Positions 49,134 through 57,372 of a DNA stretch of 64,000 nucleotides are shown in pieces. The position numbers and the translations under genes are program-made. The first letter of the stretch is position 1. Each line of letters opens with the position of its first letter. Under the pieces are notes generated by a model. That model was given only the letters and a program-made list of their open reading frames with translations. It had not been told where the DNA came from and ran no database searches. This DNA is from Paenibacillus athensensis (GTDB taxonomy: Bacteria > Bacillota > Bacilli > Paenibacillales > NBRC-103111): positions 806,001-870,000 of the forward strand of contig NZ_MYFO02000001.1 in assembly GCF_004514475.2 (NCBI RefSeq). The letters are read 5' to 3'.

Positions 49134-50363
49134 TTAACCGCCCGACGTCTTGGTCACGGGCGTGACCACTGCCCCGACCTGTGTTGGTTTGCGACGAACG
49201 AGCCCAAAATACGCGACAAGCGCCGAGAAGCTGGTCAGAAACAAAATCAAGCCCATCGGTACGGCCGAATCGCCGGCAATGCCGACCAGCGGAGATACGA
49301 TCGAACCGAGAATAAACGGAATGACGCCCAGCAGAGCCGCTGCGCTGCCAGCAATATGACTTTGTGATTCCATTGCCAGCGTAAAGGACGAGGTTCCGGT
49401 AATGCCAATCGAAGCAACGAACAGGAACAGCAGAATCACCAGCCCGGGCAGCGGCCCGGTAAACAGCGACCACACGAAAGCCCCCAAGCTGGAAAAGCCG
49501 GCAAGGAACAAACCGATCAGCAGGAAGCGTCGCTCGCCGACAACATGCACATAACGTCCGACAATCTGGGAGCCGAGAATCAAGCTGATGCCATTCGTGC
49601 CGAACAAAATCGAGAACATCTGCGGAGAAACGCCGTAAATATTTTGATAAATAAATGGGGTTCCCGCTACATACGCGAATACCCCGCCGATCATCAAGCC
49701 CTGCGCCAGCGCATAGCCGGTAAATTGGCGGTCTGCAAGCAGGGAGCCGAAGTTGCGCAGCATCTGGCCGAGATTGCTCGACGTACGGCGCTCGGGCGGA
49801 AGCGATTCATTCAACCCCCATGTGGCCAGCACCGTTAGCACGAGGCCAATCGTTCCGAGCGCGATAAAGACGCCCACCCAAGTCGTAAACGAAATAATGC
49901 CGCCTCCCATCACCGGAGCAACGAGCGGCGCCGCGTTATTAACCAGCATCAGCAGCGAAAAAAAACGGGTCAGCTCGTGCCCGTCGAACAAATCGCGCAC
50001 GATGGCCCGCGAAATGACGATGCCCGAAGCAGCCGCAAAGCCTTGAATAAAACGTGCAGCGATAAAAAAGCCGATGTTCGGAGCTAGCGCGCAAGCGAAA
50101 GACGCGAGCAGATAGACGAGCATCGAGGCAATAATCGGCTTGCGTCTGCCCAGTACGTCGCTGAGCGCGCCCATGATGATTTGACCGAAAGCCAGACCGA
50201 GCAGACAAGCCGTCAAGCTGAGCTGCACCAGCGACGCTTTCGTGCCGAACGCAGTGGTGATTTGCGGAAATGACGGCAGGTACATATCGACCGTCAGCGG
50301 TCCAAGCGCTGAGAATGCGCCGAGGAGCAGCGCGAAACGGACATGTTGCTTGGTGGTGCGCAT
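49134..50363 (-). CDS. Bcr/CflA-type MFS drug exporter
   Basis: A 409-residue membrane protein with twelve segments. The opening LGAFSALGPLTVDMYLPSFP is the Bcr/CflA signature, and GALSDVLGRRKP is the MFS loop 2-3 motif. RFIQGFAAASGIVISRAIVRDLF is motif C-like. Relatives export bicyclomycin, chloramphenicol or similar drugs. AGGAGAA precedes the ATG. A promoter and TetR-type operator lie directly upstream. The regulator is probably the TetR gene at 50596, encoded upstream on the same strand. Confidence 0.92.
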   Translation of the reverse strand: MRTTKQHVRFALLLGAFSALGPLTVDMYLPSFPQITTAFGTKASLVQLSLTACLLGLAFGQIIMGALSDVLGRRKPIIASMLVYLLASFACALAPNIGFFIAARFIQGFAAASGIVISRAIVRDLFDGHELTRFFSLLMLVNNAAPLVAPVMGGGIISFTTWVGVFIALGTIGLVLTVLATWGLNESLPPERRTSSNLGQMLRNFGSLLADRQFTGYALAQGLMIGGVFAYVAGTPFIYQNIYGVSPQMFSILFGTNGISLILGSQIVGRYVHVVGERRFLLIGLFLAGFSSLGAFVWSLFTGPLPGLVILLFLFVASIGITGTSSFTLAMESQSHIAGSAAALLGVIPFILGSIVSPLVGIAGDSAVPMGLILFLTSFSALVAYFGLVRRKPTQVGAVVTPVTKTSGG

Positions 50364-50410
50364 GATGGAATTCTCCTGTCCCTGAATGTACTGTGGGCAA
50401 CGCCCATTTT

Positions 50411-50426
50411 TGAACCATTCGGTTCA
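50411..50426. promoter_or_regulatory. TetR-type operator upstream of the MFS gene
   Basis: TGAACCATTCGGTTCA has perfect arms TGAACC/GGTTCA. It lies 13-28 bases downstream of the -10, between promoter and gene, where a repressor would block transcription. Confidence 0.7.
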
Positions 50427-50438
50427 TAATTATGCAAT

Positions 50439-50468
50439 ACTATACCCCACAACTGCAGAACCTGTCAA
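50439..50468 (-). promoter_or_regulatory. Promoter of the MFS gene
   Basis: Leftward TTGACA (50463-50468), an 18-base spacer and TATAGT (50439-50444). Confidence 0.75.
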
Positions 50469-50500
50469 TACAGTCGGGGGCTTACCGGGCAGGAACGTCC

Positions 50501-50535
50501 AAAAACCTGCAATCCGCACACAGGTGAATTGCAGG
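50501..50535 (-). terminator. Terminator of the TetR gene
   Basis: CCTGCAAT (50506-50513) pairs with ATTGCAGG (50528-50535). Leftward it is followed by TTTTTGG. It separates the TetR transcript from the MFS promoter. Confidence 0.75.
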
Positions 50536-50595
50536 CAGACGCATATTTATGAGATTTGAAGATGAGCTTGCGCACAATCCAAACAATCGAGCCAG

Positions 50596-51192
50596 CTATT
50601 CGCAGACTTGCAGCACCCGCAGGGTCAGGCCGATCACTTCTTCCAGCTCGTCGCGACTGGCCCCATTTGCTGCTTGAATCGACATGCCGGACACGATCGT
50701 GTGGATATAGCGGGCCAGCGCCGCAGGACTGACACCCTCCGGCAAATCTCCGGCGCGCTGGGCCTGCTCCAGCCGCAGCTGCAGCGCCTTCTCGGCATCC
50801 AGCCGCCGAGCTACCAGCTCCCGGCGAATCGGCTCCGCTTCGTCGCCGCAGGCCATCGCACCGCGAATCGTCAAGCAGCCGGGGGGATGCACCGGGTCGG
50901 TCAACGCATCAGCCGTCGCACGCACATATTTGGCGATGGCCGCTTTCACGGTCGGCTCGTCCAGGCAAGCCGCGGTATCTTTGGGCGGTCCCTGATTGAT
51001 ATACAAATCCAGCACCATTTGAAACAATTGCTCCTTGCTGCCAAAGGTCGCATAAAAGCTGGAGCGGTTAATGCCCATCGCTTCGGTCAAATCCGTCAGC
51101 GACGTGCCTTCGTAACCCTTTCGCCAGAACAGCTCCAATGCGCGCTCCAGCGCGCAGTCGATGGCAAAGGCGCGCGGGCGTCCTGCCGCCAT
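50596..51192 (-). CDS. TetR-family regulator
   Basis: A 198-residue repressor. The helix-turn-helix is TSLTDLTEAMGINRSSFYATFGSKEQLF, in two parts at about 30-57. The ligand domain has PPGCLTIRGAMACGDEAEPIRREL, the pattern of YxaF/AcrR-type proteins. ATG 51192 follows AAAGGCGG; the frame reaches 51324 without support. It ends at a terminator 60 bases on, just before the MFS promoter and its inverted-repeat operator, so it most likely represses the MFS gene. Confidence 0.9.
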   Translation of the reverse strand: MAAGRPRAFAIDCALERALELFWRKGYEGTSLTDLTEAMGINRSSFYATFGSKEQLFQMVLDLYINQGPPKDTAACLDEPTVKAAIAKYVRATADALTDPVHPPGCLTIRGAMACGDEAEPIRRELVARRLDAEKALQLRLEQAQRAGDLPEGVSPAALARYIHTIVSGMSIQAANGASRDELEEVIGLTLRVLQVCE

Positions 51193-51325
51193 AGCACTAC
51201 CGCCTTTCGTTGTATCGGTTTCTGTGCCTTTTATGATACAGCAAATGACAGATGAAGTACATGCAGCGGCTGCGGCAAATCGCGCTCGTCCCACTTGCGG
51301 CTTGTCTTTGTGGCGTCCCTGCAAG

Positions 51326-52036
51326 CTACGCTTTCCTTATATTGCGGCACCGGGGATATCCCGAGCAACCATAGAACGGCCCCTTGGGCCCCTTTCGCAG
51401 CACCATACTTTTGCCGCAGCGCTCGCACAGCTTGGCTTCAGCCGGATGTTCGGCAATCACCTGTCTGGCCGACGGCACACTGCCGGGATTCATCTGCACA
51501 ATCATCTCAACCAGGTCGTTGCGGCTGAACAGCTTGATCTCGTTCGAGCTTGCGAGCTGCTTGGCTTGCTCCGTATAGGCGCTGTTGGTGATGACCCAAG
51601 CTTCGGAAGCCTGATAATGCGCTTTCGCTGCCGCAACCTCCTGAACAGCCTTTAAGCCTACGTTGCCTGAATACCGCTTGGCTTGAATCGCCACCTTGCG
51701 GCCTTCCTTTTCAATCACCAGATCGGCCCCAAAATCGCCGCTTGCTTGCGTGACCTGAACCTTGTAGCCGCGCGCTTTAAACAACTGTCCCAAATATTGC
51801 TCAAATTGAAAGCCATCCATCCGATCGATATCGGCAATGCCCGATTTCCTCAGCTTTTCATCGGCAGCCATCTTCCTCGCCAGCAAGATCGCAAACCAAG
51901 CCCCTATACACACAAGCAATACGACAATAGAAGCGATAAAGCTCTTACTTATAAAAAATGTTCCGAAAAACGCGGCAAGCAATCCCAGCTGCATCAGCAC
52001 ATCTAGCGGATCTTGCTTCTTCTTCCGTCTGGCCAA
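51326..52036 (-). CDS. Membrane-anchored Mrr-like endonuclease with zinc finger
   Basis: A 236-residue protein. Two membrane helices (about 14-30 and 34-54) anchor it. A restriction-endonuclease Mrr-type domain follows: FEQYLGQLFKARGYKVQVT, then the catalytic GDFGADLVI (Asp105) and VAIQAKRY (Gln118, Lys120). The C-terminal four-Cys finger (Cys204, 207, 224, 230; FYGCSGYPRC) is of the topoisomerase type and binds single-stranded DNA in relatives. Such proteins recur in Firmicutes. Roles in defence or DNA repair at the membrane are suggested, not shown. It overlaps nothing and is monocistronic. Confidence 0.87.
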   Translation of the reverse strand: MARRKKKQDPLDVLMQLGLLAAFFGTFFISKSFIASIVVLLVCIGAWFAILLARKMAADEKLRKSGIADIDRMDGFQFEQYLGQLFKARGYKVQVTQASGDFGADLVIEKEGRKVAIQAKRYSGNVGLKAVQEVAAAKAHYQASEAWVITNSAYTEQAKQLASSNEIKLFSRNDLVEMIVQMNPGSVPSARQVIAEHPAEAKLCERCGKSMVLRKGPKGPFYGCSGYPRCRNIRKA

Positions 52037-52160
52037 GCCCCATTCCCCTCCTCAAGTCACACCCGTTCAGCATGCCCGTCATAGGTACAATGTACCATGT
52101 AGATCACAAAAATTCTACAATATTTTACTATTTTATATAAAAATTTTAAATCTTCCATGA

Positions 52161-52192
52161 AAAAACCCCCATCCGAGTAGAAGTAGGATGGG
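52161..52192 (-). terminator. Terminator of the six-gene ABC operon
   Basis: CCCATCC (52168-52174) pairs with GGATGGG (52186-52192). Leftward it is followed by a run of G then TTTTTTC. Confidence 0.85.
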
Positions 52193-52257
52193 AGCCTATC
52201 ATTACGCTGTTGTCGATGACCAGCAAGCAATTTTCATCATGTAGCCGGCTGCCACCA

Positions 52258-53205
52258 CTAAACGGCAACGTCCCGTTTCGTAAATACCAGCCAAGAAATC
52301 AGGTTGAACAACAGGAAGTAAACGGACAGCACTGCGATGGAGAAGGTCAGCGTCATCCCTTCCTGATAAGGCCGACCATTCAAATATTGCGACAAATCGA
52401 TACTGGAGAACAACAGGTATTTGCTCCACGCATAGGGCTGCAGCAGCTGCATCAGCAAGGTGCCCGCAAACAACACAAAGATGGAGAAGCCAATCGCCAG
52501 CGCACTGCTGCGGAAGGCGGTGGAGATCATAAACGCCAGCGTAACGAACATAATTGTTGATACGCCGTTCAGCAAATACGTCTGCCACAGATTGGCAAAC
52601 ATGTTTTTTTCGACGATTTGTCCGTTTTCCGTGAGCTGGACAAGCGGCAGATTGAAATCCGCGAACCTGTACAGCAGTCCGTTAAATAAAGTCGAGACCA
52701 CAAACAAAATGACGACCAGCAGCAGTCCAAACAAAATCATCGACATATATTTGGACAGCAAAATTTGCAGCCGGCTGGCCGGTCGAATAAGCAGCAGCTT
52801 GATCGTGCCCCCGGCAAATTCGCCCGCAAGGCTGTCGCCGGCAATGATGACGGTCAGCAAGGTGATCAGTATGATCAGCTCGGCCGAATTGTTAGTGCCG
52901 TCCCACATCGTCGCGTCCTCGGGATGGATGTTGTGCTCCAGTTGATAATCGATCACCTTGATCCGTTCTTCAAAATGCTTGCGGTTTTCCGGGTTAAGCT
53001 TGGGCTCTGCCAGCATTTTTACGAAATCCGCCTTTTGCTCGGAGATTTCTTGCTGCCACGAGCCTTCGGTAGCAGCGTCTTTTTGGTCGTAATACCATTC
53101 CATAAAGCTGGAGAACAGGACAACGAAGATCAAAATGCCAATCAACAGCCATGTCCGCGGCCGTCTGTATACCTTCATATTCTCGTTACGGATCAGGTTA
53201 AACAA
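52258..53205 (-). CDS. ABC-2 type permease (last gene of operon)
   Basis: A 315-residue membrane protein. One N-terminal segment (TWLLIGILIFVVLFSSFM) is followed by an extracellular charged part with EISEQKADFVKMLAEP. Five more segments follow, including GDSLAGEFAGGTIKLLLIRPASR, the motif of bacitracin-type ABC-2 permeases. It partners the ATPase at 53198-54127, whose end it overlaps by eight bases. An envelope-stress or antimicrobial-resistance role fits the operon. Substrate unknown. Confidence 0.87.
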   Translation of the reverse strand: MFNLIRNENMKVYRRPRTWLLIGILIFVVLFSSFMEWYYDQKDAATEGSWQQEISEQKADFVKMLAEPKLNPENRKHFEERIKVIDYQLEHNIHPEDATMWDGTNNSAELIILITLLTVIIAGDSLAGEFAGGTIKLLLIRPASRLQILLSKYMSMILFGLLLVVILFVVSTLFNGLLYRFADFNLPLVQLTENGQIVEKNMFANLWQTYLLNGVSTIMFVTLAFMISTAFRSSALAIGFSIFVLFAGTLLMQLLQPYAWSKYLLFSSIDLSQYLNGRPYQEGMTLTFSIAVLSVYFLLFNLISWLVFTKRDVAV

Positions 53206-54127
53206 CTGTCACACCCCCTGTCATTTCAAGGAACCGGTCCTCCAGCGACTGCCGCTGCGCCTGTACGCCATACACGCGAATATCCTGACGCATCAAATGA
53301 AGCAGCAGATCGGGAATACGCTCCCGTTCCGTCTTGACTTCCAGCCCTTCGGGCCTAAGGCAAACGCCGCTGATCCCGTCCATCTCGCGAATCGCCGCCA
53401 GCGCCCGCTCCGCCGGGTGAGCTTCGATCAAATACGTCTGGCCTTGTTCGCCCGTGCCGATGAAATCGGCAATCGTCTTGACGTCGACCAGCTTGCCTTT
53501 TTGCAAAATGGCGACGCGGTCGCACATCAGCTCCATCTCGGACAGCAGATGGCTGGAGACGATCACGGTGATGCCCTCCGTCCGCGTCAATTGGCGCAAA
53601 TAATCGCGCAGCTCGCGAATCCCGGCAGGATCAAGCCCGTTCGTCGGTTCGTCCAGAATCAGCAGCGACGGCCGGTGCAGCAGCGCCTGCGCGACGCCAA
53701 GCCGTTGGCGCATGCCAAGCGAATACTTTTTCACCTTGTCGTGAATCCGCTCTTCTAACCGAACCAGCTTGATGACTTCGTCGATGCGTTCCTGCGTAAC
53801 TCCCGGCACCATGCGCGCAAAATGAATCAGATTGTGATACCCGCTCAAATATTTGTACATTTCGGGGTTTTCCACAATGGCTCCGACATGGCGGATCGCC
53901 TGGTGGAACTGCGATTGAATATGGTGGCCGTTGATGATGATTTCTCCGCTGGAAATCGACATCAGCCCAACCATCATGCGAATCGTCGTCGTTTTCCCCG
54001 CCCCGTTCGGGCCCAGAAAACCGAAAATTTCACCCCGCGGAACGTCAAAGGTCAGTTGATCGATAATCGTCGTCTTCCCGATGCGCTTGGTCACGCCGCG
54101 CAGTTGGACGATAGGTTCGTTGCTCAT
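53198..54127 (-). CDS. ABC ATPase (BcrA-like)
   Basis: A 309-residue ATPase. Walker A is GPNGAGKTT, the signature YSLGMRQRLGVAQAL and Walker B SLLILDEPTNGLDP. The C-terminal 80 residues after the ATPase core (YLIEAHPAERALAAIREMDG) are the extension of BcrA/NatA-type exporters. GGAGGCG precedes the ATG. It starts 24 bases after the DUF4097-type gene and overlaps the permease gene. Second transporter of the operon. Confidence 0.9.
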   Translation of the reverse strand: MSNEPIVQLRGVTKRIGKTTIIDQLTFDVPRGEIFGFLGPNGAGKTTTIRMMVGLMSISSGEIIINGHHIQSQFHQAIRHVGAIVENPEMYKYLSGYHNLIHFARMVPGVTQERIDEVIKLVRLEERIHDKVKKYSLGMRQRLGVAQALLHRPSLLILDEPTNGLDPAGIRELRDYLRQLTRTEGITVIVSSHLLSEMELMCDRVAILQKGKLVDVKTIADFIGTGEQGQTYLIEAHPAERALAAIREMDGISGVCLRPEGLEVKTERERIPDLLLHLMRQDIRVYGVQAQRQSLEDRFLEMTGGVTVV

Positions 54128-54151
54128 GGAAACGCCTCCTTAGCTCGCTGT

Positions 54152-55231
54152 TTACTTCAGATAAACGTGGATGTCGCCGGAACGGGCTTTGGCGCTCAGC
54201 TTCCACGTACCGGCACCGATGACGCCGTCCATCCGATACGCGTAGTCGCCGTCCTTCATCACTTGAACGTCCGAAGGCAGCATCGTTTGGATACGGCCTC
54301 CATCCACCGCCGCCTCCAATGTATAACCTTCGCCTGCCGACAGCAGCAGCGTCACGTCCCCCCTGTCCGCTGTCACCTGCGTATGGCCGTGAATCCGTTC
54401 CGTTTGCAAATAAGCATCTTGCCCGTTGAGCAGCACGTCGCCCGTGACGTCTTGCAGTTGAATCGGTCCGGATTCCGCTGTACCTGTCACATTCCCGGTC
54501 AGCTTGGCCACGATGTTGCGCCCGATGCGGCTAGTCAGCACGAGATTGCCCTTCACATCCTCGATATTGACGGTGCCGTTCCGGTTGTCCAGCTCGATAT
54601 CGCCCGTAATCGCCGACAAATACGCGCTGCCGTTCGCCAATTTCACCTTCAGCTTGCCGGTCACGCCGATCAGCGCCAGCGACCCGACATCCGAAATCGC
54701 TTCAACATCGCCGCGAATATCGCGGATTTGCACCGTATCGCCGGTACTCGTCAAGACCAGGTTGACGGCATCCGGCAGCTCAAGCCGGTAATCAACGGCG
54801 ATTATATCCGGGTTGATCGTCTTACCGTCTGACCGCGCCGTCAGGTCGATCCGGCCGCCAGCCACCGCTTCGTCCACCTTGACGGCATCCAGCCGCCGGC
54901 TCGCCGTCTCCCGGTCAGGCCCGGAAGCTTTGACACTGTAATGCAGCCGAATCGACGCATCCACTGAACGCTGCACGGCGATTGTGCCGCGTAATCCTGT
55001 CAACGCTACCTCTTTGATTTGCTCATTCGGACGAATCTCCAGCTCACGCTCCGCGCTAGCGGTCGTACCTGTTTGCTCTTCCCGGTACGCGTCGGCCCGC
55101 TGCTCGTTCACGAATCGGTCTCCGAAATGTTCAAGCATCTGCTCCTTGCCGACCCTAATGTCGACGATCAGGCCGAGGAACAAAAGGACGACGACGGGAA
55201 GGAGCACGATTTTTTTTATCCGAAACGACAT
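54152..55231 (-). CDS. Membrane-anchored DUF4097-type beta-repeat protein
   Basis: A 359-residue protein. One N-terminal membrane helix (IVLLPVVVLLFLGLIVDI) anchors a long extracellular domain of short repeated strands (TGDTVQIRDIRGDVEAISDVG, in two rungs; GDIELDNRNGTVNIEDVKGNL). This looks like a right-handed beta-helix of the DUF4097/DUF2807 adhesin-like group. Such proteins often accompany ABC operons and envelope-stress genes in Bacillales. It sits between the two transporters with no gap on the upstream side. It could sense or bind the substrate outside the cell; that is a guess. Confidence 0.82.
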   Translation of the reverse strand: MSFRIKKIVLLPVVVLLFLGLIVDIRVGKEQMLEHFGDRFVNEQRADAYREEQTGTTASAERELEIRPNEQIKEVALTGLRGTIAVQRSVDASIRLHYSVKASGPDRETASRRLDAVKVDEAVAGGRIDLTARSDGKTINPDIIAVDYRLELPDAVNLVLTSTGDTVQIRDIRGDVEAISDVGSLALIGVTGKLKVKLANGSAYLSAITGDIELDNRNGTVNIEDVKGNLVLTSRIGRNIVAKLTGNVTGTAESGPIQLQDVTGDVLLNGQDAYLQTERIHGHTQVTADRGDVTLLLSAGEGYTLEAAVDGGRIQTMLPSDVQVMKDGDYAYRMDGVIGAGTWKLSAKARSGDIHVYLK

Positions 55232-55232
55232 C

Positions 55233-55979
55233 CTACACCTCGACCTCCTTCTCGAAGATTCGCCCGTTCACCAGCAGCAAAGCGACGCACAGCACCAGCA
55301 GCACGATAAACGGACCGGAGTGCAAATACACAACCTCGTCCTGCCCGCTGCCGAACACAATATCCGGCGTCCACTGCAGCAAATTCGCCAGCAGCGGGGT
55401 AACGCGAATGACGAGCCATAACGTGCCAAAGCAGGCGCATACCATCACCGGCCATTTGAATTTGCTGACCAGTTGCCCGCAAAGAAACGTAAATTGCATG
55501 ATCAGCATCATAAACACAACCACCAGCACATACATCCACAAAATGTTGACACCGACATTGAGCAGCGTCGTCCAGCCCAGCCCCTCACCATCGCCATTAG
55601 CCGCCAGCTTCAGCCAATTACTCTGCATCAACAGCAGCACAAGGCACAGCGAAGTCCACGCAATCGCCGCCAGCAGCATAGCAAGCGATGCGGTCAGCTT
55701 GGCCGCGAGCACCTTCCAGCCGCGCACGGGCAAGGACAGCAGCAAATAGACCGAATTCGTTCTCCATTCGAAATAAAGCTGATAAAACGCGCTCCCGATC
55801 GCGATCAACGATACGATCAAATAGGGCAGCAGAACCGACACAACCATCACCGTATCTTCGTCCATCGAGCTTTGTTTGTATCCCACCACCATGTGCAGCA
55901 GCATAACCGCCAGCGCATAAATACCGTACACGGGAAGTACGCTCTTTATTTCCTTGCGAAACAAATTGCGGAACGCCAT
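55233..55979 (-). CDS. ABC transporter permease, first pair
   Basis: A 248-residue membrane protein with six segments. It opens with the cytoplasmic MAFRNLFRKEIKSVLPVYGIYALA and has no extracellular domain. LLLSLPVRGWKVLAAKLTASLA is typical of ABC-2 permeases. It follows its ATPase directly, with the start next to the ATPase stop, and is followed by the DUF4097-type gene within two bases. It pairs with the ATPase at 55980. It resembles YtrC/YtrD-type partners only in layout. Confidence 0.82.
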   Translation of the reverse strand: MAFRNLFRKEIKSVLPVYGIYALAVMLLHMVVGYKQSSMDEDTVMVVSVLLPYLIVSLIAIGSAFYQLYFEWRTNSVYLLLSLPVRGWKVLAAKLTASLAMLLAAIAWTSLCLVLLLMQSNWLKLAANGDGEGLGWTTLLNVGVNILWMYVLVVVFMMLIMQFTFLCGQLVSKFKWPVMVCACFGTLWLVIRVTPLLANLLQWTPDIVFGSGQDEVVYLHSGPFIVLLVLCVALLLVNGRIFEKEVEV

Positions 55980-56693
55980 TTACCCATACACCTTCTCCCA
56001 AATGCGCTCCAACGAACCGCCATAGGCCGAACGCAAATTTTCGCTCGTATCGTAAAGCTTGATCTTTCCTTGATGCAAAAAAACCGCTTCCTCGAACATC
56101 GGCTCCGACTCGTTTAAGGAGTGGGTCGAAATGACAATCGTCTGCTCGCCCGCAGCAAATTCATTAATAATCGATCGAATGATTTTGATCCGCGAAGTCG
56201 GATCGATGCCGGAAAACGGCTCATCAAGCAAAACGAGCGGCGCTTTGCGGGCGAAAGCCGTAATCAGCTTCAGTCTGGCGCGCAGCCCCTTGGACAGATG
56301 CCGAACCTTTTGGCTGCCGTCAAGCTCCATTGCAGCCAGCATTTCGGCGGCTTTCTCCTCCTGCCAGTCCGCATAAAAGCCGGACATAAATCGCAGCGTC
56401 TCCTTAACGGTCATCCAGCCGTAAAGATGATCGATCTCCGGCAAATAGGCCACGTGCTGCTTGTTGCGCACACCCGGCTCTACACCGTTAACGCGAATGC
56501 TGCCCGCAGTCGGATTGATCAGTCCGGCCAGCATCTTGAGCAGGGTGGATTTGCCGCTGCCGTTGGGGCCGAGCAGCCCGACAATAGCGCCCTTTCTTAT
56601 TTGCAGATCGATGCCGCTCAACGCATGTTTCAATAAATACCGCTTATGAACTCCTTGGAGCTCGATCATGTACGGATGATCTTCGATCGACAT
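55980..56693 (-). CDS. ABC ATPase, first pair
   Basis: A 237-residue ATPase. Walker A is GPNGSGKST, the signature LSKGLRARLKLITA and Walker B LVLLDEPFSGIDP. The switch His is in ISTHSL. The signature LSKG in place of LSGG is common in this ABC-2 subgroup, including B. subtilis YtrB. It is the second gene of the operon, three bases after the GntR gene. The whole layout GntR-ATPase-permease is that of ytrAB-like antibiotic-responsive operons. Confidence 0.9.
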   Translation of the reverse strand: MSIEDHPYMIELQGVHKRYLLKHALSGIDLQIRKGAIVGLLGPNGSGKSTLLKMLAGLINPTAGSIRVNGVEPGVRNKQHVAYLPEIDHLYGWMTVKETLRFMSGFYADWQEEKAAEMLAAMELDGSQKVRHLSKGLRARLKLITAFARKAPLVLLDEPFSGIDPTSRIKIIRSIINEFAAGEQTIVISTHSLNESEPMFEEAVFLHQGKIKLYDTSENLRSAYGGSLERIWEKVYG

Positions 56694-56696
56694 CGT

Positions 56697-57074
56697 CTAC
56701 CCCTCCTTGTGTTCCTTACTTAACTGGTCGCGCAGCATCCGCTCCATCTCGCCGGGCTCCATGCCGAGCCCGCGAAGCTCCTCAATACATTGCTGCACCG
56801 CCGCTTGCGCCATTTCCGTGCGGATGCGCAGCAGCATCCCCGGTTCGTTTTTGATAAAAGTCCCTTGTCCGCGCAAAGTTTCCGTCAGCCCCTCCCGCTC
56901 CATCTCCTGATAAGCCCGCTGCACCGTATTGGGATTCACCTGCGATATCGACGCCTGCTCCTTGTGGGACGGTATTTTATCTCCTGGCGAAAGCTCACCC
57001 CGGGCCAAAGCCTTCTTGACCTCATCCACCATTTGCAAATAAATCGGCTTTGAACTGTTAAAATTCAGCTGCAC
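56697..57074 (-). CDS. GntR-family repressor, YtrA subfamily
   Basis: A 125-residue regulator. It opens with FNSSKPIYLQMVDEVKKALARGELSPGDKIPS, in two parts. The winged helix has QVNPNTVQRAYQEMEREGL. The C-terminal tail is only about 45 residues, the mark of the YtrA subfamily, which lacks a large ligand domain. In B. subtilis YtrA is released by cell-wall antibiotics. It is the first gene of the operon. A perfect inverted repeat, AGTACACT/AGTGTACT, lies between its promoter and start, so it most likely represses its own operon. Confidence 0.92.
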   Translation of the reverse strand: MQLNFNSSKPIYLQMVDEVKKALARGELSPGDKIPSHKEQASISQVNPNTVQRAYQEMEREGLTETLRGQGTFIKNEPGMLLRIRTEMAQAAVQQCIEELRGLGMEPGEMERMLRDQLSKEHKEG

Positions 57075-57102
57075 CCGCTGACCTCCTCACTCACGGTAAA
57101 CC

Positions 57103-57126
57103 AGTACACTATTGAACTAGTGTACT
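57103..57126. promoter_or_regulatory. YtrA-type operator
   Basis: AGTACACT (57103-57110) and AGTGTACT (57119-57126) are perfect inverted copies with an eight-base spacer. It lies at the expected transcription start of the ABC operon. Confidence 0.8.
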
Positions 57127-57131
57127 ATTAC

Positions 57132-57160
57132 ATTATTTTAGATATTGCGTTTGTTGTCAA
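57132..57160 (-). promoter_or_regulatory. Promoter of the six-gene ABC operon
   Basis: Leftward TTGACA (57155-57160), a 17-base spacer and AATAAT (57132-57137). The start point would fall within the operator. Confidence 0.75.
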
Positions 57161-57190
57161 TGGATTTTTGAGTTGTTGTGGAAAAAACAA

Positions 57191-57234
57191 AAAAAGACTG
57201 TCCAGAAAATCAGTAAAACGGATTCGTCTGGACA
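57191..57234 (-). terminator. Orphan terminator-like hairpin
   Basis: TGTCCAGA (57199-57206) pairs with TCTGGACA (57227-57234). Leftward it is followed by TTTTTTTG. No leftward gene ends nearby; the next one on that strand stops at 58718, beyond the MORN gene. The surrounding 57161-57372 holds no gene I can support. Confidence 0.5.
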
Positions 57235-57372
57235 ATCCTTAAAACAATGCTCTAACACCGCACTTCTCCTCGCGACTATTTCCGCAAAAAGACTGCTCGT
57301 TCCGCTTGCTAGTGCTTGAAGCCTAATTGGGCTATTGCTGTCAGGTTTCAAGTCTAGTATATTTGAAGTTAT

